Shown here: piece after piece, positions 7,428 to 13,955 of the stretch
How positions within the stretch are numbered: position 1 is the stretch's first letter
Layout of the letters: the number at the start of each line of letters is the position of its first letter
Assembly: GCA_964421875.1 (NCBI GenBank)
Contig: CAYQZD010000063.1
Span: forward strand, 1 to 22,307
Source of the DNA: CAYQZD01 sp964421875
Lineage (GTDB): Bacteria; Electryoneota; Tariuqbacteria; Tariuqbacterales; Tariuqbacteraceae
Reading direction: 5' to 3'
Length of the DNA: 22,307 nt
Position numbers and translations under genes: made by a program
The notes under the pieces: generated by a model
What the model saw: the letters and a program-made list of their open reading frames with translations, nothing else
The model's database searches: none
Told to the model about the DNA's origin: nothing

Positions 7428-8342
7428 TCAGGGCTTGGGCGCGCCGCGAATCCGCTCGTAAACGCGGGTGCGGGCGTTTATCAAATATACAGCGGCGACG
7501 GCAATTATTCCACCGGCGACAGTGGAAAATTTTGGGGTTTCCCCCAGCGCCAGCCAGCTCACCAGCACCGCTGAAAACGGCACTAAGAAGATGAAGGAAC
7601 TGGCGCGGTGTGAGCCCAAACGGGTGGAGGCGATGAAATATATGGTGGTGGCGAAGGTTGTGGCGAAGAGGGCGAGGTAAATCAGGTTGAACCAGAAGAC
7701 CGCGCCGAATTTCAGAGGCGCGAGGATATCGCCGGGAAGGGCGAGGAAGAAGTCGAGGATTACTGTGATGCCATACACATAGAAACTGAAGACCAGCGGT
7801 GAGATTTGCTCGCGGGAAGCCTGGCTGAGGACGCTGAGCCCCGCCCAGCTTGAAGCAGCCAGGATTAAATAGAGGTTGCCGGACTGCAGGAGCTGTGAGA
7901 AGCTGATTCGCCAGATTTCCAGCAGCACCATCCCTCCGGCCAAGCCCAGAACGATGCCAATCCGGCCTTTGACGGATACGCTCTGGCGGAAAACGATGAC
8001 GGCTAATATCAGGGTGAAGATGGGATTCAAGCTGGTCACCAGCACCCCTCCCGCTCCGGCCAGCCCATAGGTCAATCCCAGGAAAAAGAACTTGTTGTAG
8101 CCCACAATAAATAGCGCTCCCCCCGCCGCCTGCAGGAATGATTTACGGCTGAGTCGGAAGGGGAGTTTGAAGATGAACATTACCGGGATGAAAGAGACGA
8201 AGGTTATGAGGAAGCGCCAGAAGATGAGGGTTTCGGGGGCGGCGGTTCCGGCGATAACCTTGCCGGAACTCCAGCTCGCTCCCCAGGCGGTCATCGCCAG
8301 GAGGATCAGGATGTAGAGCAGGGTTTTGCGGCGGGGAGTCAT
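7428..8342 (-). CDS. EamA/DMT-family transporter
   Basis: 304 residues with about ten hydrophobic segments in two homologous halves (about 8-140 and 150-290), as in drug/metabolite transporters of the EamA type. Typical features are the N-terminal W-G-A-S-W-S-S-G-K and the F-W-R-F motif in helix 2. The end of the first half has G-A-G-G-V-L-V-T-S-L-N-P-I-F-T. The C-terminal half has L-V-P-F-S-A-V-L-V-S-W-L-A-L-G-E near 252-267. These proteins usually export amino acids, nucleosides or other small metabolites from the inner membrane; the substrate is unknown. It is the first gene of a compact run with the GNAT and propeller genes. Its upstream DNA is a 577-bp repeat region, and no Shine-Dalgarno sequence precedes the ATG. 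Confidence 0.88.
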   Translation of the reverse strand: MTPRRKTLLYILILLAMTAWGASWSSGKVIAGTAAPETLIFWRFLITFVSFIPVMFIFKLPFRLSRKSFLQAAGGALFIVGYNKFFFLGLTYGLAGAGGVLVTSLNPIFTLILAVIVFRQSVSVKGRIGIVLGLAGGMVLLEIWRISFSQLLQSGNLYLILAASSWAGLSVLSQASREQISPLVFSFYVYGITVILDFFLALPGDILAPLKFGAVFWFNLIYLALFATTFATTIYFIASTRLGSHRASSFIFLVPFSAVLVSWLALGETPKFSTVAGGIIAVAAVYLINARTRVYERIRGAPKP

Positions 8343-8351
8343 ATTTTAATA

Positions 8352-8390
8352 GTTTGCATGTTGGCAAGTTGACAAGTTTGCAAGTTACCC
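8352..8390. repeat. 8-nt tandem array (GTTNNCAA)
   Basis: Units GTTTGCAT, GTTGGCAA, GTTGACAA, GTTTGCAA and a partial GTTACCC. Units vary only at inner positions. A single related word (ATGTTGGCAAG) occurs at about 21750. Confidence 0.9.
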
Positions 8391-8402
8391 GCCTGCGGCG
8401 GG
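8388..8402. repeat. CCCGCC/GGCGGG hairpin
   Basis: Perfect 6-bp stem with TGC loop, directly abutting the end of the 8-nt array. Confidence 0.7.
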
Positions 8403-8480
8403 CAAGAGGTGTTGAAGTATTGAACACAAGATTCACAGCGAATGAAGTTGATTAAGCGGATTATTTCGCGAACAGTAATA

Positions 8481-8507
8481 TTAGCCTTAATAGTCGTAAT
8501 GGTTAAT
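8481..8507. repeat. Degenerate 9-nt array (TTAGCCTTA-like)
   Basis: Units TTAGCCTTA, ATAGTCGTA and ATGGTTAAT. A worn relative of the arrays at 8640 and 21921. Confidence 0.6.
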
Positions 8508-8513
8508 TAATTC

Positions 8514-8576
8514 ATTCGTGTCAATTCGTGTTCATTCGCGGTTTCAAAGAATCGGCGGAATGAGATTCCGCCCTAC
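8514..8576. repeat. Composite repeat (10-nt array + GGCGGAAT hairpin), copy 1
   Basis: Three 10-nt units (ATTCGTGTCA, ATTCGTGTTC, ATTCGCGGTT; 8514-8543), a 10-nt spacer, then the hairpin GGCGGAAT-GAG-ATTCCGCC (8554-8572) and the tail CTAC. The same modules in the same order occur at 21859-21920. Confidence 0.88.
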
Positions 8577-8589
8577 AACTTCATTGCTA

Positions 8590-8610
8590 GTTACCGGTTA
8601 CTCGTTGGCG
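8590..8610. repeat. 3 x 7-nt array (GTTACCG/GTTACTC/GTTGGCG)
   Basis: Three units of the GTTACTC word family that forms the longer seven-unit array at 10604-10652. Confidence 0.8.
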
Positions 8611-8639
8611 CAGGGGGATAAATACCCCACCTACCGTAT

Positions 8640-8670
8640 ATAGCCTTAATAGCCTTCTTAGCCAGTGAAT
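8640..8670. repeat. 9-nt array ATAGCCTTA with GAAT tail, copy 1
   Basis: Units ATAGCCTTA, ATAGCCTTC and TTAGCCAGT followed by GAAT. Two others with the same ending are at 21921-21951 and 22025-22056. Confidence 0.88.
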
Positions 8671-8689
8671 CTATTTTTCAAACAAAGCG

Positions 8690-8718
8690 CTTGTCTTCGC
8701 TGCGCTCGCAATGACAAG
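8690..8718. repeat. CTTGTC/GACAAG repeat with CGCAATGAC
   Basis: Outer inverted arms of 6 nt enclose TTCGCTGCGCTCGCAAT. It belongs with the GATTGCTTCG...CGCAATGAC repeat at 4261. Confidence 0.65.
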
Positions 8719-8770
8719 GGATTGATGGGTTGAAATCCACTTTACGATTTCACCATCATAATCCCCCCTG

Positions 8771-8791
8771 CCCCCCTTTATAAAAGGGGGG
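8771..8791. repeat. CCCCCCTTT/AAAGGGGGG hairpin
   Basis: Perfect 9-bp stem with an ATA loop, preceded by ATCCCCCCTG. No T-run follows on either strand. Confidence 0.85.
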
Positions 8792-8806
8792 AAACTGATA
8801 CGTTAA

Positions 8807-8836
8807 GTCAGATCTTTAGCGAAGCGGAGACCTGAC
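8807..8836. repeat. 30-nt element with GTCAG/CTGAC ends, copy 2
   Basis: Begins GTCAGATCTTTAGC and ends GAGACCTGAC. It is the same length as, and inverted relative to, the copy at 4177-4206. A CCAAGACCTGAC half-copy follows near 8868-8879. Confidence 0.8.
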
Positions 8837-8919
8837 TTTATTTAAACGGTCACACCAGCCTGGCGGCGTCCAAGACCTGACAGAACGATAAAACCTACCA
8901 TTTCACCATTTTCACCGTT

Positions 8920-10599
8920 TCACCCTTCATCCTTATTCTCGTACACCACTTTCCCTCCCACAATGGTCATCAAAACCTGTGTTTCGGGGATATGTTCCGG
9001 GGGGAGGTTGAAAATATCGCGGTCGATGATAGTGAAATCGGCGCGCATCCCCGGCTTGATTTTACCCGCATAATCTTCCTGGAACTGGGCGTAGGCGGCG
9101 CCGGCGGTGAAACCTTGCACCGCCTCCTTGACAGTTAAACACTGCGCCGCGAACCAGCCGCGTCGAGGATTCCCTTCCAGGTCTTGCCGGGTGACGGCGG
9201 CGTAAATCCCTAAGAAGGGATTGACCTCCTCCACGGGGAAATCGGAGCCGAAGGCGAGTTTCGCGCCCGATTCCATTAGGTCCCGCCAGGCGTAGGCGAA
9301 GCGGATGCGGTCGGGTCCCACACGCAAATCCGCCCAACCCATATCCGAAGTGGCGTGAGTGGGCTGCATCGAAGCAATGAAGTCCATTTGGGCGAAACGG
9401 TGCAGGTCTTCCAGTGAAAGGATTTGGGCGTGTTCCACGCGCAGGCGGGGGTCTTCAGCGGGGATTTCCTGCAGCGCCAAGGTGTAGGCGTCTAACACGT
9501 TGCGGTTGGCTAAATCGCCGATGGCGTGGGTGCAGACCTGGAAATCGTGCCTTAAAGCCTCCACTGTTCGGTCGTACATCTCCTCCCGTGAGGTTACTTC
9601 AATGCCCGAAGTACCGGGGGCGTCGTCATAGGGTTCGAACAGCAGCGCTCCGCGGGAGCCTAACGCGCCGTCGGCGAACAGTTTAATCGCCCGGATGGTG
9701 AGCATTCCTTCATATTCCCCGATTTCCGCGCCCTTAGCGAAATACTCCTGCAATAGGTCGGGCTCTTCATCGCCTAACATCCCGTAGATTCTGGTTATCA
9801 GTTTCCCTTCCCGGCCCAGCTGGTGGTAGGCTTCGACGGTTTCCCGCCTCAGATAGGCGTCGCCCACACCGGTTAATCCGCAGCGGGCGCATTCCTCCAT
9901 CGCCCGCTGCAAGCGGCGTTTGACCGCTTCTGTCGAGGGTTTGGGAATGCTGTCATATACCAATTTCACCGCCTCGTCCAGCAGCACACCGGTGGGAAAG
10001 CCGTCTTCATCGCAGAGGATAAGCCCCCCTTCGGGGTCGGGAGTATCCGGAGTGATGCCGCAAACATTCAGGGCGGCGCGGTTGACCCAGACTGCGTGTC
10101 CGTCCACCCGCTTCAGAAAGACCGGATGGCTCTCGACGCCTTGAAGGTCTTGCCACACGGGGAAGCCGGGGTTCTCCCAGAGGTTTTGGTCCCAGCCCCG
10201 ACCGGTTATCCACTCTCCGGGGGGGACGGTGTCAGCCGCCTCCATCACGAGCCGGCGGATTTCATCAACGGAAGCGACTCCCCGGAGGTTGATTTCCTCC
10301 AGGAATCCGCCCAGGGACTTCATATGGCAGTGCGCGTCTGTCAGTCCCGGCAGGACGACCGCTCCTTTCATATCAAGGCTCCGGCTGGCGCGTGAGGCGT
10401 ACCGTTCGGCGCCGGCGGCGTCGCCGGCGTAGATAATCTCCCCGCCCCGGAACACCACCGTTTCAGCGATGGGATTCTCCCGGTCCATCGTGTAAACCGC
10501 GCAGTTGCGTAGGACGGTAGATTCACCCTCCGGCCCGCTGCAGGAGGTCAGTATTAGGGTTACGGGGAGCATTAGCATTATCCAAAATGCAGGTTTCAT
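8920..10599 (-). CDS. YtcJ-like metal-dependent amidohydrolase, lipoprotein
   Basis: 559 residues, the normal size for the Amidohydro_3/YtcJ branch of the amidohydrolase superfamily. A signal sequence ends in the lipobox L-T-S-C with C20 as the lipidated residue, so the enzyme is membrane-anchored and probably periplasmic. Metal and catalytic landmarks are H90-x-H92 (L-P-G-L-T-D-A-H-C-H), K307 in R-A-I-K-L-F-A-D-G-A-L-G-S-R-G, H358 (T-H-A-I-G-D), H390 (V-E-H-A-Q) and D453 (F-G-S-D-F-P-V-E). All are intact. A C-terminal G-K-I-K-P-G-M-R-A-D-F-T-I-I-D segment closes the small beta domain. The natural substrate, an amide or ester bond, is unknown for most members. The gene is flanked by repeat DNA on both sides and is probably transcribed alone or after the PLP-enzyme gene. 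No Shine-Dalgarno sequence precedes the ATG. Confidence 0.88.
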   Translation of the reverse strand: MKPAFWIMLMLPVTLILTSCSGPEGESTVLRNCAVYTMDRENPIAETVVFRGGEIIYAGDAAGAERYASRASRSLDMKGAVVLPGLTDAHCHMKSLGGFLEEINLRGVASVDEIRRLVMEAADTVPPGEWITGRGWDQNLWENPGFPVWQDLQGVESHPVFLKRVDGHAVWVNRAALNVCGITPDTPDPEGGLILCDEDGFPTGVLLDEAVKLVYDSIPKPSTEAVKRRLQRAMEECARCGLTGVGDAYLRRETVEAYHQLGREGKLITRIYGMLGDEEPDLLQEYFAKGAEIGEYEGMLTIRAIKLFADGALGSRGALLFEPYDDAPGTSGIEVTSREEMYDRTVEALRHDFQVCTHAIGDLANRNVLDAYTLALQEIPAEDPRLRVEHAQILSLEDLHRFAQMDFIASMQPTHATSDMGWADLRVGPDRIRFAYAWRDLMESGAKLAFGSDFPVEEVNPFLGIYAAVTRQDLEGNPRRGWFAAQCLTVKEAVQGFTAGAAYAQFQEDYAGKIKPGMRADFTIIDRDIFNLPPEHIPETQVLMTIVGGKVVYENKDEG

Positions 10600-10603
10600 A
10601 TTG

Positions 10604-10652
10604 GTTGCTCGTTACTCGTTACTCGTTGCTTGTTACTGGTTGCTGGCTGCCA
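10604..10652. repeat. 7 x 7-nt tandem array (GTTACTC family)
   Basis: Seven units: GTTGCTC, GTTACTC, GTTACTC, GTTGCTT, GTTACTG, GTTGCTG and GCTGCCA. The array starts 5 nt upstream of the amidohydrolase ATG, so it occupies the place where its ribosome-binding site would be. Confidence 0.9.
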
Positions 10653-10671
10653 GTAGAGGCGTTTGCGGAAA

Positions 10672-10695
10672 GGGCGGTTCGCGAACCGCCCCTAC
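10672..10695. repeat. GGGCGGTTCG/CGAACCGCCC palindrome with CTAC tail
   Basis: Perfect 20-nt palindrome (10672-10691) followed by CTAC and then AATG. Member of the stem-variable, CTAC-tailed family. Confidence 0.88.
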
Positions 10696-10703
10696 AATGA
10701 AGG

Positions 10704-10725
10704 ATTCCGGCTGCGCCGGAATGAC
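10704..10725. repeat. ATTCCGGC/GCCGGAAT hairpin with GAC tail
   Basis: Perfect 8-bp stem with TGC loop, followed by GAC. One compensated base pair distinguishes it from the copy at 4342-4367. Confidence 0.8.
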
Positions 10726-10767
10726 GCGGTTGAATCGGCGGGTTAAAGAATCCACACTACAACCATT

Positions 10768-11910
10768 TCACATTTCCGCGAGGGCGCGCTCCAAATCTTC
10801 GATGAGGTCTTCCTTGTCCTCGATGCCCACGGAGAGGCGGATGAGAGTGTCGGTGATGCCCTGCTGAAGCCGGATTTCGCGGGGGATGCGGATGTGCGAG
10901 GTTTCCGCGGGGAAGCAGAGGATGGTTTCCACGCCGCCCAGACTCACCGCCGGGGTAATCAGTTTCAGTGCGGAGACGAAGCGGTTGGCGCCTTTGCGGC
11001 CGGTATCCGGCTCGAAGGACAACATCCCTCCGAAGCCGAGCATCTGGCCTTTGGCGGTGCGATGGTCGGGATGGGATTCGAGGCCGGGGTAGTGGACTTG
11101 GGCGATGCGGGGGTGGGCTTGGAGGAATTCCGCAAGGGCTAAAGCATTGGCGTTCTGGGCGGCGACCCGCAGGCACAGTGTCTTTAGACCCCTTTCCAGC
11201 AGCCAGCAGTCGAAGGTATTCAGACTGCCGCCCCGGGTAACCACCCGCTGGCGGAAGGTTTCGATAAAATCTTCGGTCGAGGCAATCGCTCCGGCTGTGA
11301 TATCGGAATGTCCGTTCAGGTATTTAGTGCCGGAATGCACCACTATATCGACCCCCAGCGACAGGGGATTCTGGTTTACCGGGGTGGCGAAGGTGTTATC
11401 CACGATGGTGATAATTTCGCGCTCATTCGCCAGCTCCGCCAGGCGCGCCAGGTCGGTGACCCGCAGGAGAGGATTGCTTGGGGTCTCGAGGAAAATCAGG
11501 CGGGTGTTGTCTTTACAGGCGGCGGCGAAATCCTGGGGGCGGGAGGAGTTCACGATGGTGGTTTCGACCCCATATTCCGGCAGTTCGGCGATTAACTGCT
11601 GGGTGCCGCCGTAGAGCCCGCCTTGAAAAACCGCGTGTCCGCCGGCTTTCAGCAGGCTGAAGAGGATAGCGGCTTCGGCGGCCATCCCGGAAGCGGTCAC
11701 TAAACCCGCTTCCGCCCCTTCCAGGGCGGCAATTTTGGCGGCGGCGGCGCGGTGGTTGAAACTGTTGGACCACCGGGGATAGATGATTTCCCCCGCCTCG
11801 TTGGGGAAAAGATGGGCGGTGGACATAAAGACCGGGGTGTTTATCCCGGCGGAGGCTTTATCACGGCGCGCTCCCGCGTGAACGCAGGCGGTGTTGAGGT
11901 TTTTCTTCAT
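10768..11910 (-). CDS. Cys/Met metabolism PLP-dependent enzyme (cystathionine gamma-synthase/gamma-lyase type)
   Basis: 380 residues, the standard length for this trans-sulfuration family (homotetrameric, fold-type I, cytosolic). Key positions are present: Y44-x-R46 (phosphate contacts from the partner subunit), S-G-M at 74-76, Y100 that stacks on PLP, D171 (I-V-D-N-T-F-A-T-P), S193-x-T195 and the Schiff-base lysine K196 in H-S-G-T-K-Y-L-N-G-H-S-D. R358 in R-L-S-V-G-I-E-D binds the substrate carboxylate. Position 101-102 is GG (L-Y-G-G-T), as in cystathionine synthases and lyases, rather than the Cys of methionine gamma-lyases. The usual Y-S-R-x-x-N-P-T block reads Y-P-R-W-S-N-S-F-N, a departure near the substrate entrance. 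Synthase versus lyase cannot be settled here. The ATG has GGAG about 8 nt upstream. Confidence 0.88.
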   Translation of the reverse strand: MKKNLNTACVHAGARRDKASAGINTPVFMSTAHLFPNEAGEIIYPRWSNSFNHRAAAAKIAALEGAEAGLVTASGMAAEAAILFSLLKAGGHAVFQGGLYGGTQQLIAELPEYGVETTIVNSSRPQDFAAACKDNTRLIFLETPSNPLLRVTDLARLAELANEREIITIVDNTFATPVNQNPLSLGVDIVVHSGTKYLNGHSDITAGAIASTEDFIETFRQRVVTRGGSLNTFDCWLLERGLKTLCLRVAAQNANALALAEFLQAHPRIAQVHYPGLESHPDHRTAKGQMLGFGGMLSFEPDTGRKGANRFVSALKLITPAVSLGGVETILCFPAETSHIRIPREIRLQQGITDTLIRLSVGIEDKEDLIEDLERALAEM

Positions 11911-11976
11911 TGCGACTCCATCTTAAAGACTTAACCGTAATGACATCAAAGGTTAAACTTCAAGTAAGGATAAACG

Positions 11977-11997
11977 TCGGAATGGAGACCATCCCGA
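11977..11997. repeat. TCGGAATGG/CCATCCCGA hairpin
   Basis: 9-nt arms with one mismatch and an AGA loop, in the gap between the DHH-like and PLP-enzyme genes. Confidence 0.7.
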
Positions 11998-12028
11998 TTC
12001 CACGGTATTACTAATACTTGAAAGCGGA

Positions 12029-12052
12029 GTCGGATTCGTCCTCGAAACCGAC
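12029..12052. repeat. GTCGG-type hairpin, copy 2
   Basis: Arms GTCGGATTCG and CGAAACCGAC around TCCT, one mismatch. It differs from the copy at 637-660 by one base, and both are preceded by GGA. Confidence 0.85.
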
Positions 12053-12099
12053 GTTTCAGACTAACCTTAAATGTCAGCATTTATTTATTGATAGCTGCG

Positions 12100-12113
12100 G
12101 GAGGCGGGGGATT
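12100..12113. repeat. GGAGGCGGGGGATT word shared with 4401-4414 (opposite strand)
   Basis: An exact 14-nt match in inverse orientation to the word at 4401-4414. It lies just past the stop of the DHH-like gene on the minus transcript. At both sites an AT-rich stretch follows the word. Confidence 0.6.
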
Positions 12114-12126
12114 ATTTAACTTTAAG

Positions 12127-13005
12127 CTAATCTTTCAGCCGTTGGACCAGTTGTTCGACTCTGGCGTCAGCGGTTCTTGCTCCCAGGAGGCAGGTTCCGG
12201 CGCCTTCCACGCCGCCGCCGCCGAATTCTCCCATCAATTGCCCGACATCGGCTTTGCAGGTGCGGTTGATGACACTCTTGCTGACTGAAGCCTTAACACG
12301 CAGTTTGTCCAGAGGGTCGATGCGGATATGGACATTGGCTTCGGGATGTTCGGTGAAAAAGAAGAACCTATTACCATAGGGCACTTCTTCCGCTTGGCGG
12401 AAATCGGTGACGACGACATTGCCCTGCACTTTGGTGAACTGCCCCAGCGCCTTAGCGTATTGCTCTTCATCGTTGTGGTAGCGATCAACCCGCTTTGCTA
12501 CGGGCTCCAGCGCCAGCAGCTCCTCCGCGCTTTTGCCCCGGCGGATTTGCTCGATGAGCATTAAACCGTATTCACGTTCAGCCATAAATCGCGGGTCCAT
12601 CGTCAAACTCACCAAAACCCAGCTTTTGGGGTCAAGGATATCCTCGCGGGCGAGGTCGGCTGACTGTATCCGGTCAACCTCCTTGATGATATCCTTGTAT
12701 TTGTCCAATTTTGGCGAGCTGTAGAAATCATAGACCAGATGCGCCACGCTGGGGGCATCTTTGAAGCTGCCCCGGACTCGCTGCAGCATTGCGGGATTTA
12801 CTCCCGCCGGCTCGTGGTTGTAGAACCACATTCCTGCGTCCGGATGGAAGGGGAGGTGAACCATAGCGTCTCCGAAATCGATGTCGACCATCCGGTCTTC
12901 GACATCCTTGGGGTTGGAAAACTGAATTTCGTGAACGGTTTCCATCTCGGAAATCATCGCGGTGCAGACTACTCCGTCCAGGTCCAAACGGGTGATTAGC
13001 TGCAT
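12127..13005 (-). CDS. DHH-superfamily phosphoesterase-like protein with degenerate DHH motif
   Basis: 292 residues along the whole length of a known DHH-family group often labelled exopolyphosphatase. Family landmarks are R-L-D-L-D-G (D8, D10), D46, the W-F-x-x-H block at 60-64, V-D-R-I-Q-S-A-D-L (D111, D117), D-P-K-S-W-V-L (125-131) and the C-terminal G-G-G-G-V-E-G-A-G-T-C (262-272). Two signature sites are changed: the D-H-H triplet reads Y62-N63-H64, and the G-G-G-G-H motif ends in V266. In active members these residues hold metals and substrate phosphate, so this protein may be inactive, altered in specificity or regulatory. It is soluble and has no signal. Start: ATG with AAGGAG about 7 nt upstream. 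A promoter-like pair is at 13039-13067. Confidence 0.8.
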   Translation of the reverse strand: MQLITRLDLDGVVCTAMISEMETVHEIQFSNPKDVEDRMVDIDFGDAMVHLPFHPDAGMWFYNHEPAGVNPAMLQRVRGSFKDAPSVAHLVYDFYSSPKLDKYKDIIKEVDRIQSADLAREDILDPKSWVLVSLTMDPRFMAEREYGLMLIEQIRRGKSAEELLALEPVAKRVDRYHNDEEQYAKALGQFTKVQGNVVVTDFRQAEEVPYGNRFFFFTEHPEANVHIRIDPLDKLRVKASVSKSVINRTCKADVGQLMGEFGGGGVEGAGTCLLGARTADARVEQLVQRLKD

Positions 13006-13038
13006 GGTGCGCTCCTTCTTTTTTAAAGGTTTTTTGGG

Positions 13039-13067
13039 GGTATATTGAAGAACTAAACTATTGTCGA
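13039..13067 (-). promoter_or_regulatory. Possible sigma-70-type promoter for the DHH-like gene
   Basis: On the minus strand, TCGACA (13062-13067) is followed after 17 nt by TATACC (13039-13044), about 35 nt before the ATG. The -35 box matches 5 of 6 consensus bases and the -10 box 4 of 6. This is pattern matching only. Confidence 0.3.
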
Positions 13068-13137
13068 TGCTAACCGGCGGTCAGGTTTAAGAGGGGCGGC
13101 GCGGCGCGGTGTTGGGGGGCTGAAAAGTATTGAAACG

Positions 13138-13848
13138 CTATTTCCGCTTTTTCAGCGAGAGATAAGCTATCACCGCCACCACTACCGCCAGGATTATTAT
13201 TATCAATCCCAGCGGCACCCGTTCCGGGCGCTGAGGGGCGGCGAAGGTGACGCTCATAGTCTGAGGACCCTGTGCCAGTTCCAGCAGGGAATAGCTCCAT
13301 TTCACGGTGTTAGCCGCGATGTCCACATTTTCCTGGGGGGCGTTGCTTTCGAGTATCTTGGAGGGGAAATGGACGATGTAGCTCCATGTGAATCCCTTTA
13401 AGGCTCCCTCGGTCATCGCCAGATTCGCCGGGCTTTCCCCCTCGCCCGCCTGCACCTTGCGATTGAAAACCACAACACCTTTTTCCGGCTTCCGAAGAGA
13501 GAATTTTCCGATAAAATCGGTGTCTTCGCCCGTTTCGGTTACTTTTTGAAAAGCCGCCAGGGAATCGAATTCGATCTCCAGTTCCAGCCAGTCCCGCTCG
13601 TTTTCGCTGTAGCCCCGCTTGGAGGTGACAGTGACCCCGGGGGTTTTTTCAAACATTTCCGCCGTTCTTTCCACATCGAAGGCGAAATCCTCGTCTTCTT
13701 CACCTTCCCCCTGGCTCACCATCCCGATTTTAAGCATCGCTTTGCCGGAACCGTCGGCGTTGAGCCACATCTCTTCCTGGTATTCGATGCAGCCCATCAT
13801 AAAGGCGGCGAGCGCGACAAGAATCACCGCCGCCAACTTCCTTTTCAT
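13138..13848 (-). CDS. Lipoprotein with C-terminal membrane anchor (LppM/DUF3153-like)
   Basis: 236 residues from the ATG at 13848. The frame extends to a GTG at 13854, but GGAG at 13854-13857 is correctly spaced for the ATG, so I prefer the inner start. A signal sequence ends at a lipobox M-M-G-C with the lipid-accepting Cys at residue 20 of this form. The following E-Y-Q-E-E-M-W-L-N-A-D-G-S-G block resembles LppM/DUF3153-type lipoproteins. The body is predicted beta-rich, with no catalytic motif visible. One transmembrane helix (V-P-L-G-L-I-I-I-I-L-A-V-V-V-A-V-I-A-Y-L) ends in L-K-K-R-K, placing the C-terminus in the cytoplasm if the N-terminus is lipidated outside. Function is unknown. It sits between the UPF0104 and DHH-like genes with gaps of 107 and 132 bp. 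Confidence 0.8.
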   Translation of the reverse strand: MKRKLAAVILVALAAFMMGCIEYQEEMWLNADGSGKAMLKIGMVSQGEGEEDEDFAFDVERTAEMFEKTPGVTVTSKRGYSENERDWLELEIEFDSLAAFQKVTETGEDTDFIGKFSLRKPEKGVVVFNRKVQAGEGESPANLAMTEGALKGFTWSYIVHFPSKILESNAPQENVDIAANTVKWSYSLLELAQGPQTMSVTFAAPQRPERVPLGLIIIILAVVVAVIAYLSLKKRK

Positions 13849-13853
13849 TTTCA

Positions 13854-13857
13854 CTCC
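13854..13857 (-). promoter_or_regulatory. Ribosome-binding site deciding the lipoprotein start
   Basis: GGAG on the minus strand, with 5 nt before the ATG at 13846-13848. The same bases overlap the alternative GTG start at 13854, which would leave that GTG with no usable site. Confidence 0.6.
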
Positions 13858-13955
13858 GTTACAAGTTCACTATTGTTGAACAAGCAAATCGGATTCTATA
13901 CTAAAAATCCGTTATTTAAAAAAAGAATATAATCAAATTACCTCAATGGTTCAAA

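Larger units (their letters stand above)
8343..8919. other. Repeat-filled intergenic region
   Basis: 577 bp with no recognisable gene or RNA. It is a patchwork of short tandem word arrays (8352-8390, 8481-8507, 8514-8543, 8590-8610, 8640-8670), hairpins (8388-8402, 8554-8572, 8771-8791), a 30-nt GTCAG element (8807-8836) and an AATGAC repeat (8690-8718). The promoter for the EamA gene must lie here but I could not pick one with confidence. Confidence 0.75.

Noticed and set aside
8343..8919. CRISPR array
   Set aside because: Repeat units are 7-10 nt, directly adjacent and imperfect, with no spacers of 30-40 nt and no cas genes.
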